Source of the DNA: Deltaproteobacteria bacterium
GTDB taxonomy: Bacteria; Myxococcota_A; UBA9160; UBA4427
Direction of reading: 5' to 3'
Assembly (NCBI GenBank): GCA_016713665.1
Contig: JADJOR010000002.1
Span: 744,001-808,000 of the forward strand
Length of the DNA stretch: 64,000 bases
Both the position numbers and the translations under genes were made by a program. Below the pieces are notes generated by a model. It saw nothing but the letters and a program-made list of their open reading frames with translations, ran no database searches and was not told the origin of the DNA. Within the stretch, counting starts at the first letter, position 1. Each line of letters opens with the position of its first letter. Of the stretch, positions 24,520 through 32,778 are shown piece by piece.

Positions 24520-25953
24520 CTACGCGTGCGCCCCCGCCCGCCTCTCCCGCCACGGCCTCGCCTCCTCGAGCTGCGCGGCGAGCCGGATGAGCACGTCCTC
24601 CCGCCCGTACTCCGCCACGAGCTGGCTCCCGATCGGCAGCCCCGCCCCGTTCCACGCGAGCGGCAGCGAGATCGCCGGCTGCCCCGTCACGTCGAAGGGC
24701 ATCGTGAAGATCGTGTAGGCGCCGAGCCCGGCCAGCAGCTCGGGGATCGGGACCAGGGGCCCGAGCTCGCCGATCCGCGGCGGCGGTGCGCCGGCGGTCG
24801 GTGTGAGCAGCACGTCGAAGTCGCGGCCCCAGTAGGCGCTGAGCGCTCGCGCCCACGCGAACGCCGCCTCCGACTGCTTCACGTACTCGACCGCGCTCAT
24901 CGCGCGCCCCTGCTCGGCCATCATCCAGTTCATGGGCTCGACGTCGTCAGGCCCGATCGGCTGGCCCACGAGCGCCGCATAACGATCGAGGTCACGGGCG
25001 ACGGCGGGCGCGATCCAGGGGCCCATCTGCGGGGCGTCGAGCTCGGGGATGCGGACGGGCTCGATCGTGTGGCCGAGGGACGCGAGCAGCGCGGCCGTCG
25101 ACTCGGCGGCCGCGACGCAGTCGGGATGGGTCGCGCGTGATCCCGCCTGTGTGACGAGGCCGATGCGCAGGCGGCCGGGGGGTGTTCCGACTTCGTCGCG
25201 CAGCGGACGGGTGAAGGGCGGGGCGGTGTATGGATCGCCCGCGGCGGGGCCCGCGATGCAATCGAGGATCGCGGCGGAGTCGCGGACACTGCGCGTCACG
25301 ACGTGCTCGTGGGTCAGCGGGCCCCAGTATTCGCCGAAGGCCGGCGCCAGCGTGCCGCGGGCGCGGGAGGGCTTGAGGCCGACGAGGCCGCAATGCGACG
25401 CGGGGATGCGGATCGAGCCGCCCATGTCGTTGGCGTGGCCGGCGGGGGCGAGGCCCGCGGCGACGGCGGCGGCGGAGCCGCCTGACGAGCCGCCGGTCGA
25501 ATGCTCGAGGCTCCAGGGATTGCGGGTCGGGCCGTAGGCGAGGGGCTCGGTCGTCGCGGAGAGGGCGAGCTCCGGGGTGTTCGTCTTGCAGACGAACACG
25601 AAGCCGGCGGCGCGGAAGCGGCGGGCGAGCTCGGTGTCCCTCGGGGCGCGATAGGCGTGGCGCTTCAGGAAGCGCATGCCGGCGTGGTAGGGGTCGCCGG
25701 CGGTCGTGCAGACGGCGTCCTTCACGAGGAAGGGGACGCCGCGGAAGGGGCCGCGCGCGAGGGCGGGGGAACGCGCCGCTTCGCGCGCCTTCTCGTAGAG
25801 CGGATGGATCACGGCGTTGAGCCGGGGATTCACACGTTCGATGCGCGCGATCGCGGCTTCGACGAGCTCGAGCGGCGTGAGCGCGCCCCCGGCGACGAGC
25901 TCGGCCTGGGCGGTGGCGTCGAGGGAGGCGAGATCGGCGGGGGCGTTCGGCAT
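24520..25953 (-). CDS. Amidase (amidase-signature family)
   Basis: 477 residues from ATG 25953 (MPNAPADLASLDATAQAELVAGG). The Ser-cisSer-Lys triad is visible: Lys in FLVKDAVCTTAG (about residue 78), the cis-Ser in the Gly/Ser-rich HSTGGSSGGSAAAVAAG stretch, and the nucleophile Ser in NDMGGSIRIPAS. The opening helices and LVGLKPSRARG also fit. Such enzymes hydrolyse amides, nitrile-derived amides or acyl-glutamines in the cytoplasm. It is divergent from the SDR at 26185 over a 230-bp region that holds an inverted repeat. No transporter or amide-pathway partner is adjacent. Confidence 0.87.
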   Translation of the reverse strand: MPNAPADLASLDATAQAELVAGGALTPLELVEAAIARIERVNPRLNAVIHPLYEKAREAARSPALARGPFRGVPFLVKDAVCTTAGDPYHAGMRFLKRHAYRAPRDTELARRFRAAGFVFVCKTNTPELALSATTEPLAYGPTRNPWSLEHSTGGSSGGSAAAVAAGLAPAGHANDMGGSIRIPASHCGLVGLKPSRARGTLAPAFGEYWGPLTHEHVVTRSVRDSAAILDCIAGPAAGDPYTAPPFTRPLRDEVGTPPGRLRIGLVTQAGSRATHPDCVAAAESTAALLASLGHTIEPVRIPELDAPQMGPWIAPAVARDLDRYAALVGQPIGPDDVEPMNWMMAEQGRAMSAVEYVKQSEAAFAWARALSAYWGRDFDVLLTPTAGAPPPRIGELGPLVPIPELLAGLGAYTIFTMPFDVTGQPAISLPLAWNGAGLPIGSQLVAEYGREDVLIRLAAQLEEARPWRERRAGAHA

Positions 25954-26121
25954 GCCGGGAGTCTGGCATGCGGGGTGGGGCGGTGCACGAGGGGGAGGGC
26001 GGGAGGCGCAGGCGGCGTACTTCCGAGGAGGTCGGCCGGGCCTGCGGTGGACCGCGATCCATCCTGGTACGGTTCGACGTGGGTCGGCGTACGTTCGCGG
26101 TCTACGCTCCGGCTCGACGGC

Positions 26122-26141
26122 CGTGATGAAGCGCAATCACG
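26122..26141. promoter_or_regulatory. Inverted repeat in the amidase/SDR divergent region
   Basis: CGTGAT and ATCACG are perfect 6-bp arms with an 8-nt spacer, ending about 43 bp before the SDR start. Size and position suit a dimeric repressor operator. The regulator is not in the immediate neighbourhood. Confidence 0.35.
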
Positions 26142-26184
26142 CCGCCTCGCGCAGCAGATCGCAACGCATGAACGGGAGACTCTC

Positions 26185-27042
26185 ATGAGCAAGCAAGGCG
26201 GCGTACTCGAAGGCAGGGTCGCGATCGTGGCAGGCGGCTCGCGGGGCATCGGGCGCGGCTGCGTGCTCGAGCTCGCGGCGAACGGGGCGAAGGTCTACGT
26301 GCTGGGCCGGACGCTCAACGAGGGCGAGGGGGCGCTGCCGGGGAGCCTCTCGAAGACGGTGCAGGAGGCGGCCGAGCTCGGGGGGACGGCGATCCCCGTC
26401 GTCTGCGACCTGCGCTCCGACGACCAGATCGGCGCGGTCTTCGCGCGCGTGATGAAGGAGAACGGCCGGATCGACATCCTCGTCAACAGCGCCTTCGATC
26501 TGCCCGAGGGCTGCGGCAACGCCGAGCCCTTCTACTCGACGCCGATCTCCTACTGGGACGACATGACGGGGATCAGCGCGCGCTCGGTCTACGTGACGAC
26601 CTGGCACGCGGCCCAGGCCATGCTCCCCCGCCATCAGGGTCTCATCGTCAACATCAGCTCCCAGGGCTCGCGCGAGTACTTCGTCCACGCGACCTACGGC
26701 ATCGCCAAGTCGGCCCTCGATCGCATCGGCCAGGACACGGGCAACGAGCTCGCGAGAGAGGGCATCGCCGTCGTGACGCTCTGGCCGTCCTTCGTCCTGA
26801 CCGAGCGGATTCTCGCCTTCGACGCCGACGAGTGGGGCGTCGATCTCGAGGGCGCCGAGACACCGCGCTTTCCGGGCCGCGCGGTCGTCGCCCTGGCGAC
26901 CGATCCGAAGGTCGTGGCGCGCAGTGGCCGCATCTACTCGACCCGCCAGATCGCGGAGGCCTACGGATTCACGGACCTCGACGGCGGCCTGCCGAAGGGG
27001 GCGCCCGATCCGCAGACGCACTATCCATTGATGGGGTCGTGA
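26185..27042 (+). CDS. Short-chain dehydrogenase/reductase (SDR)
   Basis: 285 residues from ATG 26185 after GGGAG. It has the cofactor motif AGGSRGIGRG, LGRT after strand 2, the LVNSAFD segment where NNAG is usual, a Ser in NISSQGSREY and Tyr-x3-Lys in YGIAKSAL. The region from VLTERILAFDADEWG onwards is longer than in simple SDRs and has a C-terminal RIYSTRQIAEAYGFTDLDG segment. This pattern resembles the eukaryote-like DHRS1 group of SDRs. Its function in bacteria is unknown; DHRS1 acts on steroids and xenobiotic ketones. It starts a plus-strand run of catabolic genes reaching 38.8 kb. Confidence 0.82.
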   Translation: MSKQGGVLEGRVAIVAGGSRGIGRGCVLELAANGAKVYVLGRTLNEGEGALPGSLSKTVQEAAELGGTAIPVVCDLRSDDQIGAVFARVMKENGRIDILVNSAFDLPEGCGNAEPFYSTPISYWDDMTGISARSVYVTTWHAAQAMLPRHQGLIVNISSQGSREYFVHATYGIAKSALDRIGQDTGNELAREGIAVVTLWPSFVLTERILAFDADEWGVDLEGAETPRFPGRAVVALATDPKVVARSGRIYSTRQIAEAYGFTDLDGGLPKGAPDPQTHYPLMGS

Positions 27043-27095
27043 CGGGCTCGGCACGAGCGATCGACGTGGGCACTTCGAGTCGTGGAAGTCGAAGC

Positions 27096-27133
27096 TTCGA
27101 AGTCGCGCGGTCGAAGTCGCGTCATCGAAGTCG
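27096..27133. repeat. Short imperfect tandem repeat (TCGAAGTCG)
   Basis: The 9-mer TCGAAGTCG occurs at 27096, 27111 and 27125 (spacing 15 and 14 bp), with related words from 27073. It lies in the gap before the VOC-like gene. It could be a small operator array or simple slippage; I see no flanking mobile element. Confidence 0.45.
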
Positions 27134-27157
27134 ATGGGTCGTAGGAGGAATCTCGCC

Positions 27158-27742
27158 GTGGGCCGTGTCGCCATCTCGTCGTCTTCGCGACTGCTGAATC
27201 ATGCGGAGATGTTCTACGCCCCGGGCGAGCGCGCGCTCGCGCGGGATCTCTTCCGCGCGATCGGCTGCCGGGTCCTCGATCCTCAGGAAGAAGAGGGCCC
27301 CGCGGATCTCGGGGCCGCAGCCGGGCCCTACCTGATCATCTTCGTCGATCCCGCGAGCACCGACCTGATCGACAACGTGATGTACTGCTCCGAGGTCGAG
27401 CCCGCGCAATGGTCGCTCGAGCAGGCGCTCCGCGAACGGATCGGATCCGACGAGACGCTCGCCGCGCGCCACGCGGCGTACGAGGCCTGCTTCCGGCGCT
27501 ATCCGCAGGGCATGACCCATTTCGGCGTGTCGATGAGCGAGGCGGGGCTCGCCGCCGCCCTCGAGCGGGTCCGCAAGGCCCCCGAGTTCGAGGGGCGCGT
27601 CGCGATCGCGGGACCATACCGCCCGGGCGAGCGCGGCTCGGTCGATCCCCGCGTCATCCAGGGCTTTCTGCGCACCGACATCGTCTCGACGGGCTTCCTG
27701 CTCGCGGGCCAGCAGATCGAGCTGCAGGTGCGCCTCGATTGA
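27158..27742 (+). CDS. Hypothetical protein, possibly VOC/glyoxalase-like
   Basis: 194 residues from GTG 27158, preferred over ATG 27134 because AGGAGG lies 9 bp before the GTG. The opening (SSRLLNHAEMFYAPGERALARDLFRAIGCRVLD) has the strand-helix rhythm of the vicinal-oxygen-chelate fold, and a related rhythm recurs after residue 130 (THFGVSMSEAGLAAALERVRKAPEF). No complete metal site can be identified. It is followed 19 bp later by a SnoaL gene. It may bind the same small substrate as the neighbouring SnoaL proteins. I do not recognise a named family. Confidence 0.6.
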   Translation: MGRVAISSSSRLLNHAEMFYAPGERALARDLFRAIGCRVLDPQEEEGPADLGAAAGPYLIIFVDPASTDLIDNVMYCSEVEPAQWSLEQALRERIGSDETLAARHAAYEACFRRYPQGMTHFGVSMSEAGLAAALERVRKAPEFEGRVAIAGPYRPGERGSVDPRVIQGFLRTDIVSTGFLLAGQQIELQVRLD

Positions 27743-27761
27743 ACGACGACAGGAGCTTTCC

Positions 27762-28226
27762 GTGCCCGACCTGACTCTCGACGAGCTCGCCGACCGCCTG
27801 GCCATCCAGGAGCTGCTCTTCCGCTATGCGCGGATGGTGGACTTCCGGCGATGGCATCTGTTCGACCAGGTCTATGCGCCGAACGCGACCTGCGACTACC
27901 GCTCCTCGGGCGGGATCCAGGGCTCGGCCCGCGAGGTGATGGACTGGCTCGACCGGGCGCTCGCGCCCTGGCCGACGAACATCCATGCCGTCACGAATCT
28001 CGAGATCGAGTTCGAGGCCGGGCGGAAGAGTGCGAAGACGACCTGTTATTTCGTGGCGCCGATGGCGCGCGGTGAGATGGGCAAGGACCAGGTCGTGATC
28101 ACGAACTCGGGCCTCTACGTCGATCGCGTCCGCAAGACGCCGGACGGCTGGCGCATCGCCGAGCGCGAGATGCGGATGACGATCATGCAGGGCGCCCTGC
28201 CCGAGGGTTACGTCATTCCCGATTGA
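27762..28226 (+). CDS. SnoaL/NTF2-like protein
   Basis: 154 residues from GTG 27762 behind AGGAG. It matches the 'SnoaL_4' pattern: LADRLAIQELLFRYARMVDFRRWHLFDQVYAPNATCDYRSSGG, then TNIHAVTNLEIEFE, and GLYVDRVRKTPDGWRIAEREMRM. Arg-Tyr-Ala-x-x-x-D near the start and D-W-R-I near the end are typical of this ring-hydroxylating-dioxygenase-beta-like group. It is probably an isomerase, dehydratase or ligand-binding protein. It lies between the VOC-like gene and a SnoaL-CMD fusion with which it shares sequence style, so it may be a diverged partial duplicate. Confidence 0.8.
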   Translation: MPDLTLDELADRLAIQELLFRYARMVDFRRWHLFDQVYAPNATCDYRSSGGIQGSAREVMDWLDRALAPWPTNIHAVTNLEIEFEAGRKSAKTTCYFVAPMARGEMGKDQVVITNSGLYVDRVRKTPDGWRIAEREMRMTIMQGALPEGYVIPD

Positions 28227-28351
28227 CGGGGCGGGACTGGGCGGGGCGCGGGGTGCGTTCGCGACCTGCGACGCCATCGCCTACCCGATCGATGCGGCCG
28301 GCGAGCCGCTGGATCGGCAACACGAGCGAGGCGCGGCCTCGAGGAGAAGAC

Positions 28352-29314
28352 ATGGGACACCACGGCAACCACGGATCCGAGGCCAACGACGCGCAGCAGC
28401 GGCGCCTCGCCGAGACCGCCGACCGGATGGAGCTCACGGAGCTGCTCCACCGCTACGCGCACGCCATCGACAGCGGCCATCTCGAGCTGCTCGAGGACGT
28501 CTTCACCGCCGACGCGACGATCGACTTCGGCAGCGTCGACCAGTACGTCGAGGGGGACTCGGTCGTGCGGGGGCTCCCGACGATCCGCGCCTGGTTCGAG
28601 AAGGCGCTCGCCCCGTTTCCCGGCGTGCTGCATTTCATGACGAACCACCGCATCGAGCTCGACGGCGACGAGGCCACGACCGAGACGCTGATGCAGGTCC
28701 TCCACATCAGCATGGGCGGGATCTATCGCGGCCATGCGGTGCGGACGAAGGCCGGCTGGCGCTTCGACCGCTTCAGCCTCGAAGAGCGCAGCTTCGAGGA
28801 GGCGGCCGCCCGGCTGACGGCCCACATGCAGGCCGTCGAGAGCGGATCCGTTTCGCCGGCGCGCCCGGAGATGAAGCCCGGGACGAAGGCCGGAGTCGGA
28901 GCTGCCGCTGCCGCGGGGGCGAGCCCCGACGCCCGAAGCCGGACCGGAAAGGCCGAGGCGATCCTCGATCAGGTCTTCACGCCCGCCTGGCGCAATCACG
29001 GCGGCGGGATCCCGGTCAAGACGCCGGCCGGCGAGGCCTTCGCGAAGCTCGCGGTCGAGCATTGTTATGCCGATTCCTGGGCCCGCGGCGGCCGCTTCGA
29101 CGTCAAGCAGCGGAGCCTCTTCACCCTCGTCGCCCTCGCGACCCTCGGCTGCACCGACGAGCTGAAGCTCCACATCCGCGGTGCCCTCAACCTCGGCCAT
29201 GCGCCGGACGACATCGCCGAGCTCTTCGTGCAGATCCTGCCCTACGTCGGGACGCCGAAGATGGTGCAGGCGATGCGGCTCGCGGGCGAAGTCTTCCGCG
29301 AGGCCGGGGTCTAG
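28352..29314 (+). CDS. SnoaL-CMD fusion protein (NTF2-like plus carboxymuconolactone decarboxylase)
   Basis: 320 residues from ATG 28352 behind GAGGAG. Residues 20-150 form a SnoaL domain (MELTELLHRYAHAIDSGHLELLEDVFTADATIDFG, AGWRFDRFSLEER). A flexible Ala/Gly/Pro linker covers about 150-200 (GAAAAAGASPDARS). Residues 205-318 form a CMD domain (LDQVFTPAWRNHGGG, FDVKQRSLFTLVALATLG, LKLHIRGALNLGHAPDDIAELFVQILPYVGTPKMVQA). The order is the same as in the separate SnoaL then CMD gene pairs at 7.1-7.9 kb and 58.3-59.3 kb. The fusion means both activities act together, perhaps passing a ring or lactone intermediate. No Cys-x-x-Cys is present in the CMD part. Confidence 0.88.
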   Translation: MGHHGNHGSEANDAQQRRLAETADRMELTELLHRYAHAIDSGHLELLEDVFTADATIDFGSVDQYVEGDSVVRGLPTIRAWFEKALAPFPGVLHFMTNHRIELDGDEATTETLMQVLHISMGGIYRGHAVRTKAGWRFDRFSLEERSFEEAAARLTAHMQAVESGSVSPARPEMKPGTKAGVGAAAAAGASPDARSRTGKAEAILDQVFTPAWRNHGGGIPVKTPAGEAFAKLAVEHCYADSWARGGRFDVKQRSLFTLVALATLGCTDELKLHIRGALNLGHAPDDIAELFVQILPYVGTPKMVQAMRLAGEVFREAGV

Positions 29315-29316
29315 GC

Positions 29317-30297
29317 ATGGGGCGCTGGTCGACGCTCGGGCTGCCGCGGTTCCGCTTCGAGAAGGGGATCCAGGCGCTCGGCGCGGGCCTCCACGCCTAT
29401 CTCCAGCCCGACGGCTCCTGGGGCTGGAGCAACGCCGGACTCGTCGTCGACGGCGACGAGTCGCTCCTCGTCGACACGCTCTTCGACCTGCGTCTCACGC
29501 GCGAGATGCTGGCGGCGATGCGGCGGGTCGAGCCGAAGGCGACCCGTCGGATCGGTCAGCTCGTCAACACGCACGCCAACGGTGACCACTGCTTCGGCAA
29601 CGCGCTCGTCGAGGGCGCCGAGATCATCGCGTCGACGGCGACCGCCGCGGAGATGGCGCATCTGCCGGCGGCGGTGCTCGCGGGGCTCTCGGCCGGACTC
29701 GGCAGTCAGGATTCGGCCCTCGGCCGCTTCGTGAAGCGGGCCTTCGGCCCCTTCGCCTTCGACGAGGTCGGCGAGACGAAGCTTCCGACGCGGACCTTCG
29801 AAGGGTCGCTCTCGCTGCGCGTCGGCGACCGGGCGGTCGAGCTCTTCGAGGTCGGCCCGGCCCATACCCGCGGCGACCTCATCGTCCACGTCCCCGACGC
29901 CCGCTGCGTCTTCACCGGCGACATCGTCTTCTGCGAAGGGACGCCGATCGTCTGGGAGGGGCCGGTGTCGCGCTGGATCGCCGCCTGCGATCGGATCCTC
30001 GCTCTCGAGCCGGAGCTCGTGGTCCCCGGTCATGGCCCGATCACCGATCGGCGCGGCGTCGAAGCGATGCGCGCCTACTTCGACTGGCTGTCCGGGGAGG
30101 CGAGGGCGCGCTTCGACGCGGGCCTCGATGCGCTCGCGGCGGCCCGCGACATCCCGCTCGGCGAGTTCTCCGACTGGAGCGATCCCGAGCGGATCGTCGT
30201 CAACGTCGACACGCTCTACCGGGAGTTCGGAGCCGCGCAGGCCGAGGCCGACACGCTTCGCCTGCTCCAGGGCATGAGCGACTACGCACGTCGATGA
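29317..30297 (+). CDS. Metallo-beta-lactamase-fold hydrolase, variant metal motif
   Basis: 326 residues from ATG 29317, two bases after the SnoaL-CMD stop, so the pair is co-transcribed. The MBL metal motif reads T-H86-A-N88-G-D90-H91 (NTHANGDHCFGN), where the usual second His of H-x-H-x-D-H is Asn. Other ligands are in GPAHTRGDLIVHVP, CVFTGDIVF and VVPGHGPITD. This THANGDHCFGN form is known in an uncharacterised MBL branch. The protein may use one metal or act on a lactone or thioester. It is followed by a cupin gene overlapping by 4 bp. Confidence 0.85.
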   Translation: MGRWSTLGLPRFRFEKGIQALGAGLHAYLQPDGSWGWSNAGLVVDGDESLLVDTLFDLRLTREMLAAMRRVEPKATRRIGQLVNTHANGDHCFGNALVEGAEIIASTATAAEMAHLPAAVLAGLSAGLGSQDSALGRFVKRAFGPFAFDEVGETKLPTRTFEGSLSLRVGDRAVELFEVGPAHTRGDLIVHVPDARCVFTGDIVFCEGTPIVWEGPVSRWIAACDRILALEPELVVPGHGPITDRRGVEAMRAYFDWLSGEARARFDAGLDALAAARDIPLGEFSDWSDPERIVVNVDTLYREFGAAQAEADTLRLLQGMSDYARR

Positions 30298-30803
30298 GCG
30301 AAGACCGGGGACGAGCCTCGTCCCGCGGCGATGCGAGCCGAGCGACTCCGGTCGCCGAGGAGCCGAGCACGATGGATCTCCGCAATCCCGGCACGGTCGA
30401 CTGGTCGGCGCTGCTCCCCGAACGCCGTGCCATCGAGATCGAGTCCCTTCCCTGGGAGACCTTCCTCGACGCGAGCGGTCGCGATCTCGGCGTACGCTTC
30501 AAGTGGATCGTCGATCCCGCCCTCGGCAAGAACTGCATGCTGCTCCATCTTCCGCCGAACCATCGCGCGCCGGGGCATTGGCACCGCTCCGACAGCCTCT
30601 ACCTCGTGATCCGCGGCGAGCTCACGATCGAAGGTGAGCCCAGCATCGGCGCGGGCGAGGTCCGCTGGGTTCGCGGCGGCTTCGCCTACGGTCCCGAAGG
30701 CGCGGGACCCGAAGGCTGCGAGTTCTACTACTTCAGCCTCGGGCCCTACGGGCAACACGATCCCGACCGGGATCCTTCGCCGCTCGGGCGCTGGGACGAC
30801 TGA
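30294..30803 (+). CDS. Cupin-domain protein
   Basis: 169 residues from ATG 30294, overlapping the previous stop (ATGA), which indicates translational coupling. A later ATG at 30372 is a possible alternative. The single cupin barrel carries a metal motif in PGHWHRSDSLYLVIRGELTIEGE (His-x-His and the later Glu) and a second motif region around EFYYFSLGPYG. Cupins of this kind bind iron, manganese or zinc and may be dioxygenases, isomerases or anti-sigma-like sensors. Association with MBL and SnoaL-CMD suggests a catabolic role in the same pathway. The first 25 residues are polar and probably disordered. Confidence 0.8.
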   Translation: MSEDRGRASSRGDASRATPVAEEPSTMDLRNPGTVDWSALLPERRAIEIESLPWETFLDASGRDLGVRFKWIVDPALGKNCMLLHLPPNHRAPGHWHRSDSLYLVIRGELTIEGEPSIGAGEVRWVRGGFAYGPEGAGPEGCEFYYFSLGPYGQHDPDRDPSPLGRWDD

Positions 30804-30905
30804 GCCTCGGCGGGCCGAGCGTCCTCCTTGGAGCGCGTGGCCCGGATCCACGGCGACGCGCTTTCGCCTGCCGATTCTTCTGCCGCCGCGATATCGAGGG
30901 GGCAC

Positions 30906-30920
30906 CGGCTGCGTCTTTGC
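30906..30920 (+). promoter_or_regulatory. Candidate sigma-54 promoter before the PEP-CTERM gene
   Basis: CGGCTGCGTCTTTGC has GG and GC separated by the required 10 bases and a perfect -12 TTGC followed by T. The -24 box (CGGCTG) matches only GGC of TGGCAC. It lies about 95 bp before the ATG at 31015. Sigma-54 control of PEP-CTERM genes is known in other bacteria, which adds some weight. Confidence 0.35.
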
Positions 30921-31014
30921 TCCAGAACGCCGGGCCGGATCGGCGCTCGCCTGCGGTGGCCTCGGGAGGTCCCGGGCCCGCGAGCGCCCCGGCCCGCGCC
31001 GGGAGGAGCCCATC

Positions 31015-32685
31015 ATGACCTCGACCTCGACCTCGACCTCGACCTCGACCCCGATTGCGCGCTTCGCCTTCCGATCGATCCCGCCCCGCGCTTCGGCCGA
31101 CCTCGGGCCGCGCCCCTCCGCGCGATGGCAACGCGGCCTGAGGCTCGCCCTCGGCCTCGGTGGCCTGCTCTGGGCCGGAGCCGCGTGGTCGATCGGCCCG
31201 GAGACCCATCTCGAGTTCACGCTGCTCCACGAGGAGCTGATCGGCGGCGCACCGAGCGCGGTGTCGGATGCCAACTCCGGCGAGGACGGCATCGATCGCG
31301 TCGAGGACCTCGTGTTCCTGAATGGCGCCCACGGCACCCACCGGGTCGACCTCGTCGCCGAGGTGGCCGCGCAGGCGAACGGGGCGCCGGTTCTCCGCGC
31401 GCTCGGCGAGCACGAATATCATCTCACGGGGACGAACCGGTTGACCGACGTCTGGACCCTGGTCGACGGCGACCAGCTGCTCCGCTCGACGCTGGTCGAC
31501 GAGCTCACGGTCCAGGGCGTCCCGCTCGGGAGCTACACGGTCGAGTTCTACTGGGACCTCCAGGGCACGGACGAGGTCCTGATCGATCTCGACCCCGGCA
31601 ACTCGGTCTACGCGTTCATCAATACCCGCGTCCGGCTCGAGGCGCGCAGCGGTCTCGCGAGCGATGCCTACGAACAGAACGTCCCCTGGCCCTCCGGCTA
31701 CCGGGACATCGACCTCGATCAGATCAAGACTCTCGAAGAGTACGTGAAGGTCTCCGCATCGGGCACTTCGGGGCAGCCGCTGGCGGTCGAGACCCTCTTC
31801 GAGGTCGAGCCCGATACCCGCCTCGACAACTTCGTCGAGCTGCCGGGGACCGCGCTCCGGCTCGACGGTGACCACTCGGCGCGCTTCGATCAGTCGGCGG
31901 AGCTGATCGGCATCGTCGTGCGCGACGCGACCGATACGATCCTCCCCGGCGTCACCGTCAGCTCGGCCTCGGGCTTCGAGTACCCGGTCCTCGACGAGGT
32001 CCCCGTCGCCCCGCTCCCGCTCCAGACGATCCTCTCGCCGGTCGCGGTCGTGGGCAACTCGATGGGGACCTTCAGCGCGTCCGTCCCCGAGATCAACATG
32101 ATCAACCACTCGGGTCTCGACAAGCCGTTCACGAGCGGCTTCACGGGCTTCGATCGCTACTTCGACTTCTCGCCGACGCCCTTCGGCCAGGCGAATTTCG
32201 CCAACAACTGGCAGAGCCTGGTCCAGACGACGCTGCCTGTGACCGGGACCCTCGACTTCGACCTCGGCGCGACCTGGTGGATCGACCGACTCGCCATCTG
32301 GAACCGCTCGCTCGAGCAGATCCGGGTCCAGATCGCGAGCTCGCCCTCCGGGCCCTGGGAGGAGATCGGCCAGTACACCCTCCAGAATCGCCTCTTCTAC
32401 ACCTTCTCCTATCCGGTCGAGATCGTCGATCTCGGCGGCGAGCACGCGGCCCGCTACGTCCGCATCCAGGTCGACTCGGCCTACAAGGCGCGCTCCTCGG
32501 ACACCTTCGCCTACGGCAACGTCGGCGAGGTGGCGTTCCGCGGATCGCTGACGCCCGTGCCCGAGCCGGGCGTCTGGGCGATGGCGACGGCGGGGCTCCT
32601 CGCGGTCGGGTGGATCGAGCGGAGGCAGAGGCGGGCGAAGCGGCTCGGTGCAGGGAATCGCCGGTCGCGACGTCCCATCGACTGA
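31015..32685 (+). CDS. PEP-CTERM protein with a discoidin-like domain
   Basis: 556 residues from ATG 31015 with GGGAGGAG upstream. The first 12 residues are a Thr-Ser repeat coded by five copies of ACCTCG; a hydrophobic signal segment (LRLALGLGGLLWAGAAWS) lies near residue 45. The long exported part is beta-rich and ends, before the anchor, in a galactose-binding F5/8-C-like region (NNWQSLVQTTLP, WWIDRLAIWNRSLEQIRVQIASSPSGPWEEIG, ARYVRIQVDS). The C-terminus is a standard sorting signal: VPEPGVWAMATAGLLAVGWIERRQRR. It is likely a surface or matrix protein that binds polysaccharide. It differs in role from the enzyme genes around it. Confidence 0.8.
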   Translation: MTSTSTSTSTSTPIARFAFRSIPPRASADLGPRPSARWQRGLRLALGLGGLLWAGAAWSIGPETHLEFTLLHEELIGGAPSAVSDANSGEDGIDRVEDLVFLNGAHGTHRVDLVAEVAAQANGAPVLRALGEHEYHLTGTNRLTDVWTLVDGDQLLRSTLVDELTVQGVPLGSYTVEFYWDLQGTDEVLIDLDPGNSVYAFINTRVRLEARSGLASDAYEQNVPWPSGYRDIDLDQIKTLEEYVKVSASGTSGQPLAVETLFEVEPDTRLDNFVELPGTALRLDGDHSARFDQSAELIGIVVRDATDTILPGVTVSSASGFEYPVLDEVPVAPLPLQTILSPVAVVGNSMGTFSASVPEINMINHSGLDKPFTSGFTGFDRYFDFSPTPFGQANFANNWQSLVQTTLPVTGTLDFDLGATWWIDRLAIWNRSLEQIRVQIASSPSGPWEEIGQYTLQNRLFYTFSYPVEIVDLGGEHAARYVRIQVDSAYKARSSDTFAYGNVGEVAFRGSLTPVPEPGVWAMATAGLLAVGWIERRQRRAKRLGAGNRRSRRPID

Positions 32686-32778
32686 GCGCGCGAGGTCGAT
32701 GGCCTCGAGCCCGGGGCTGCCCGAAGCGGGCGGTGCCCGGGCTCTCGCGCGTCCCGGGAAGCGCCTACCTTCCGGGCG

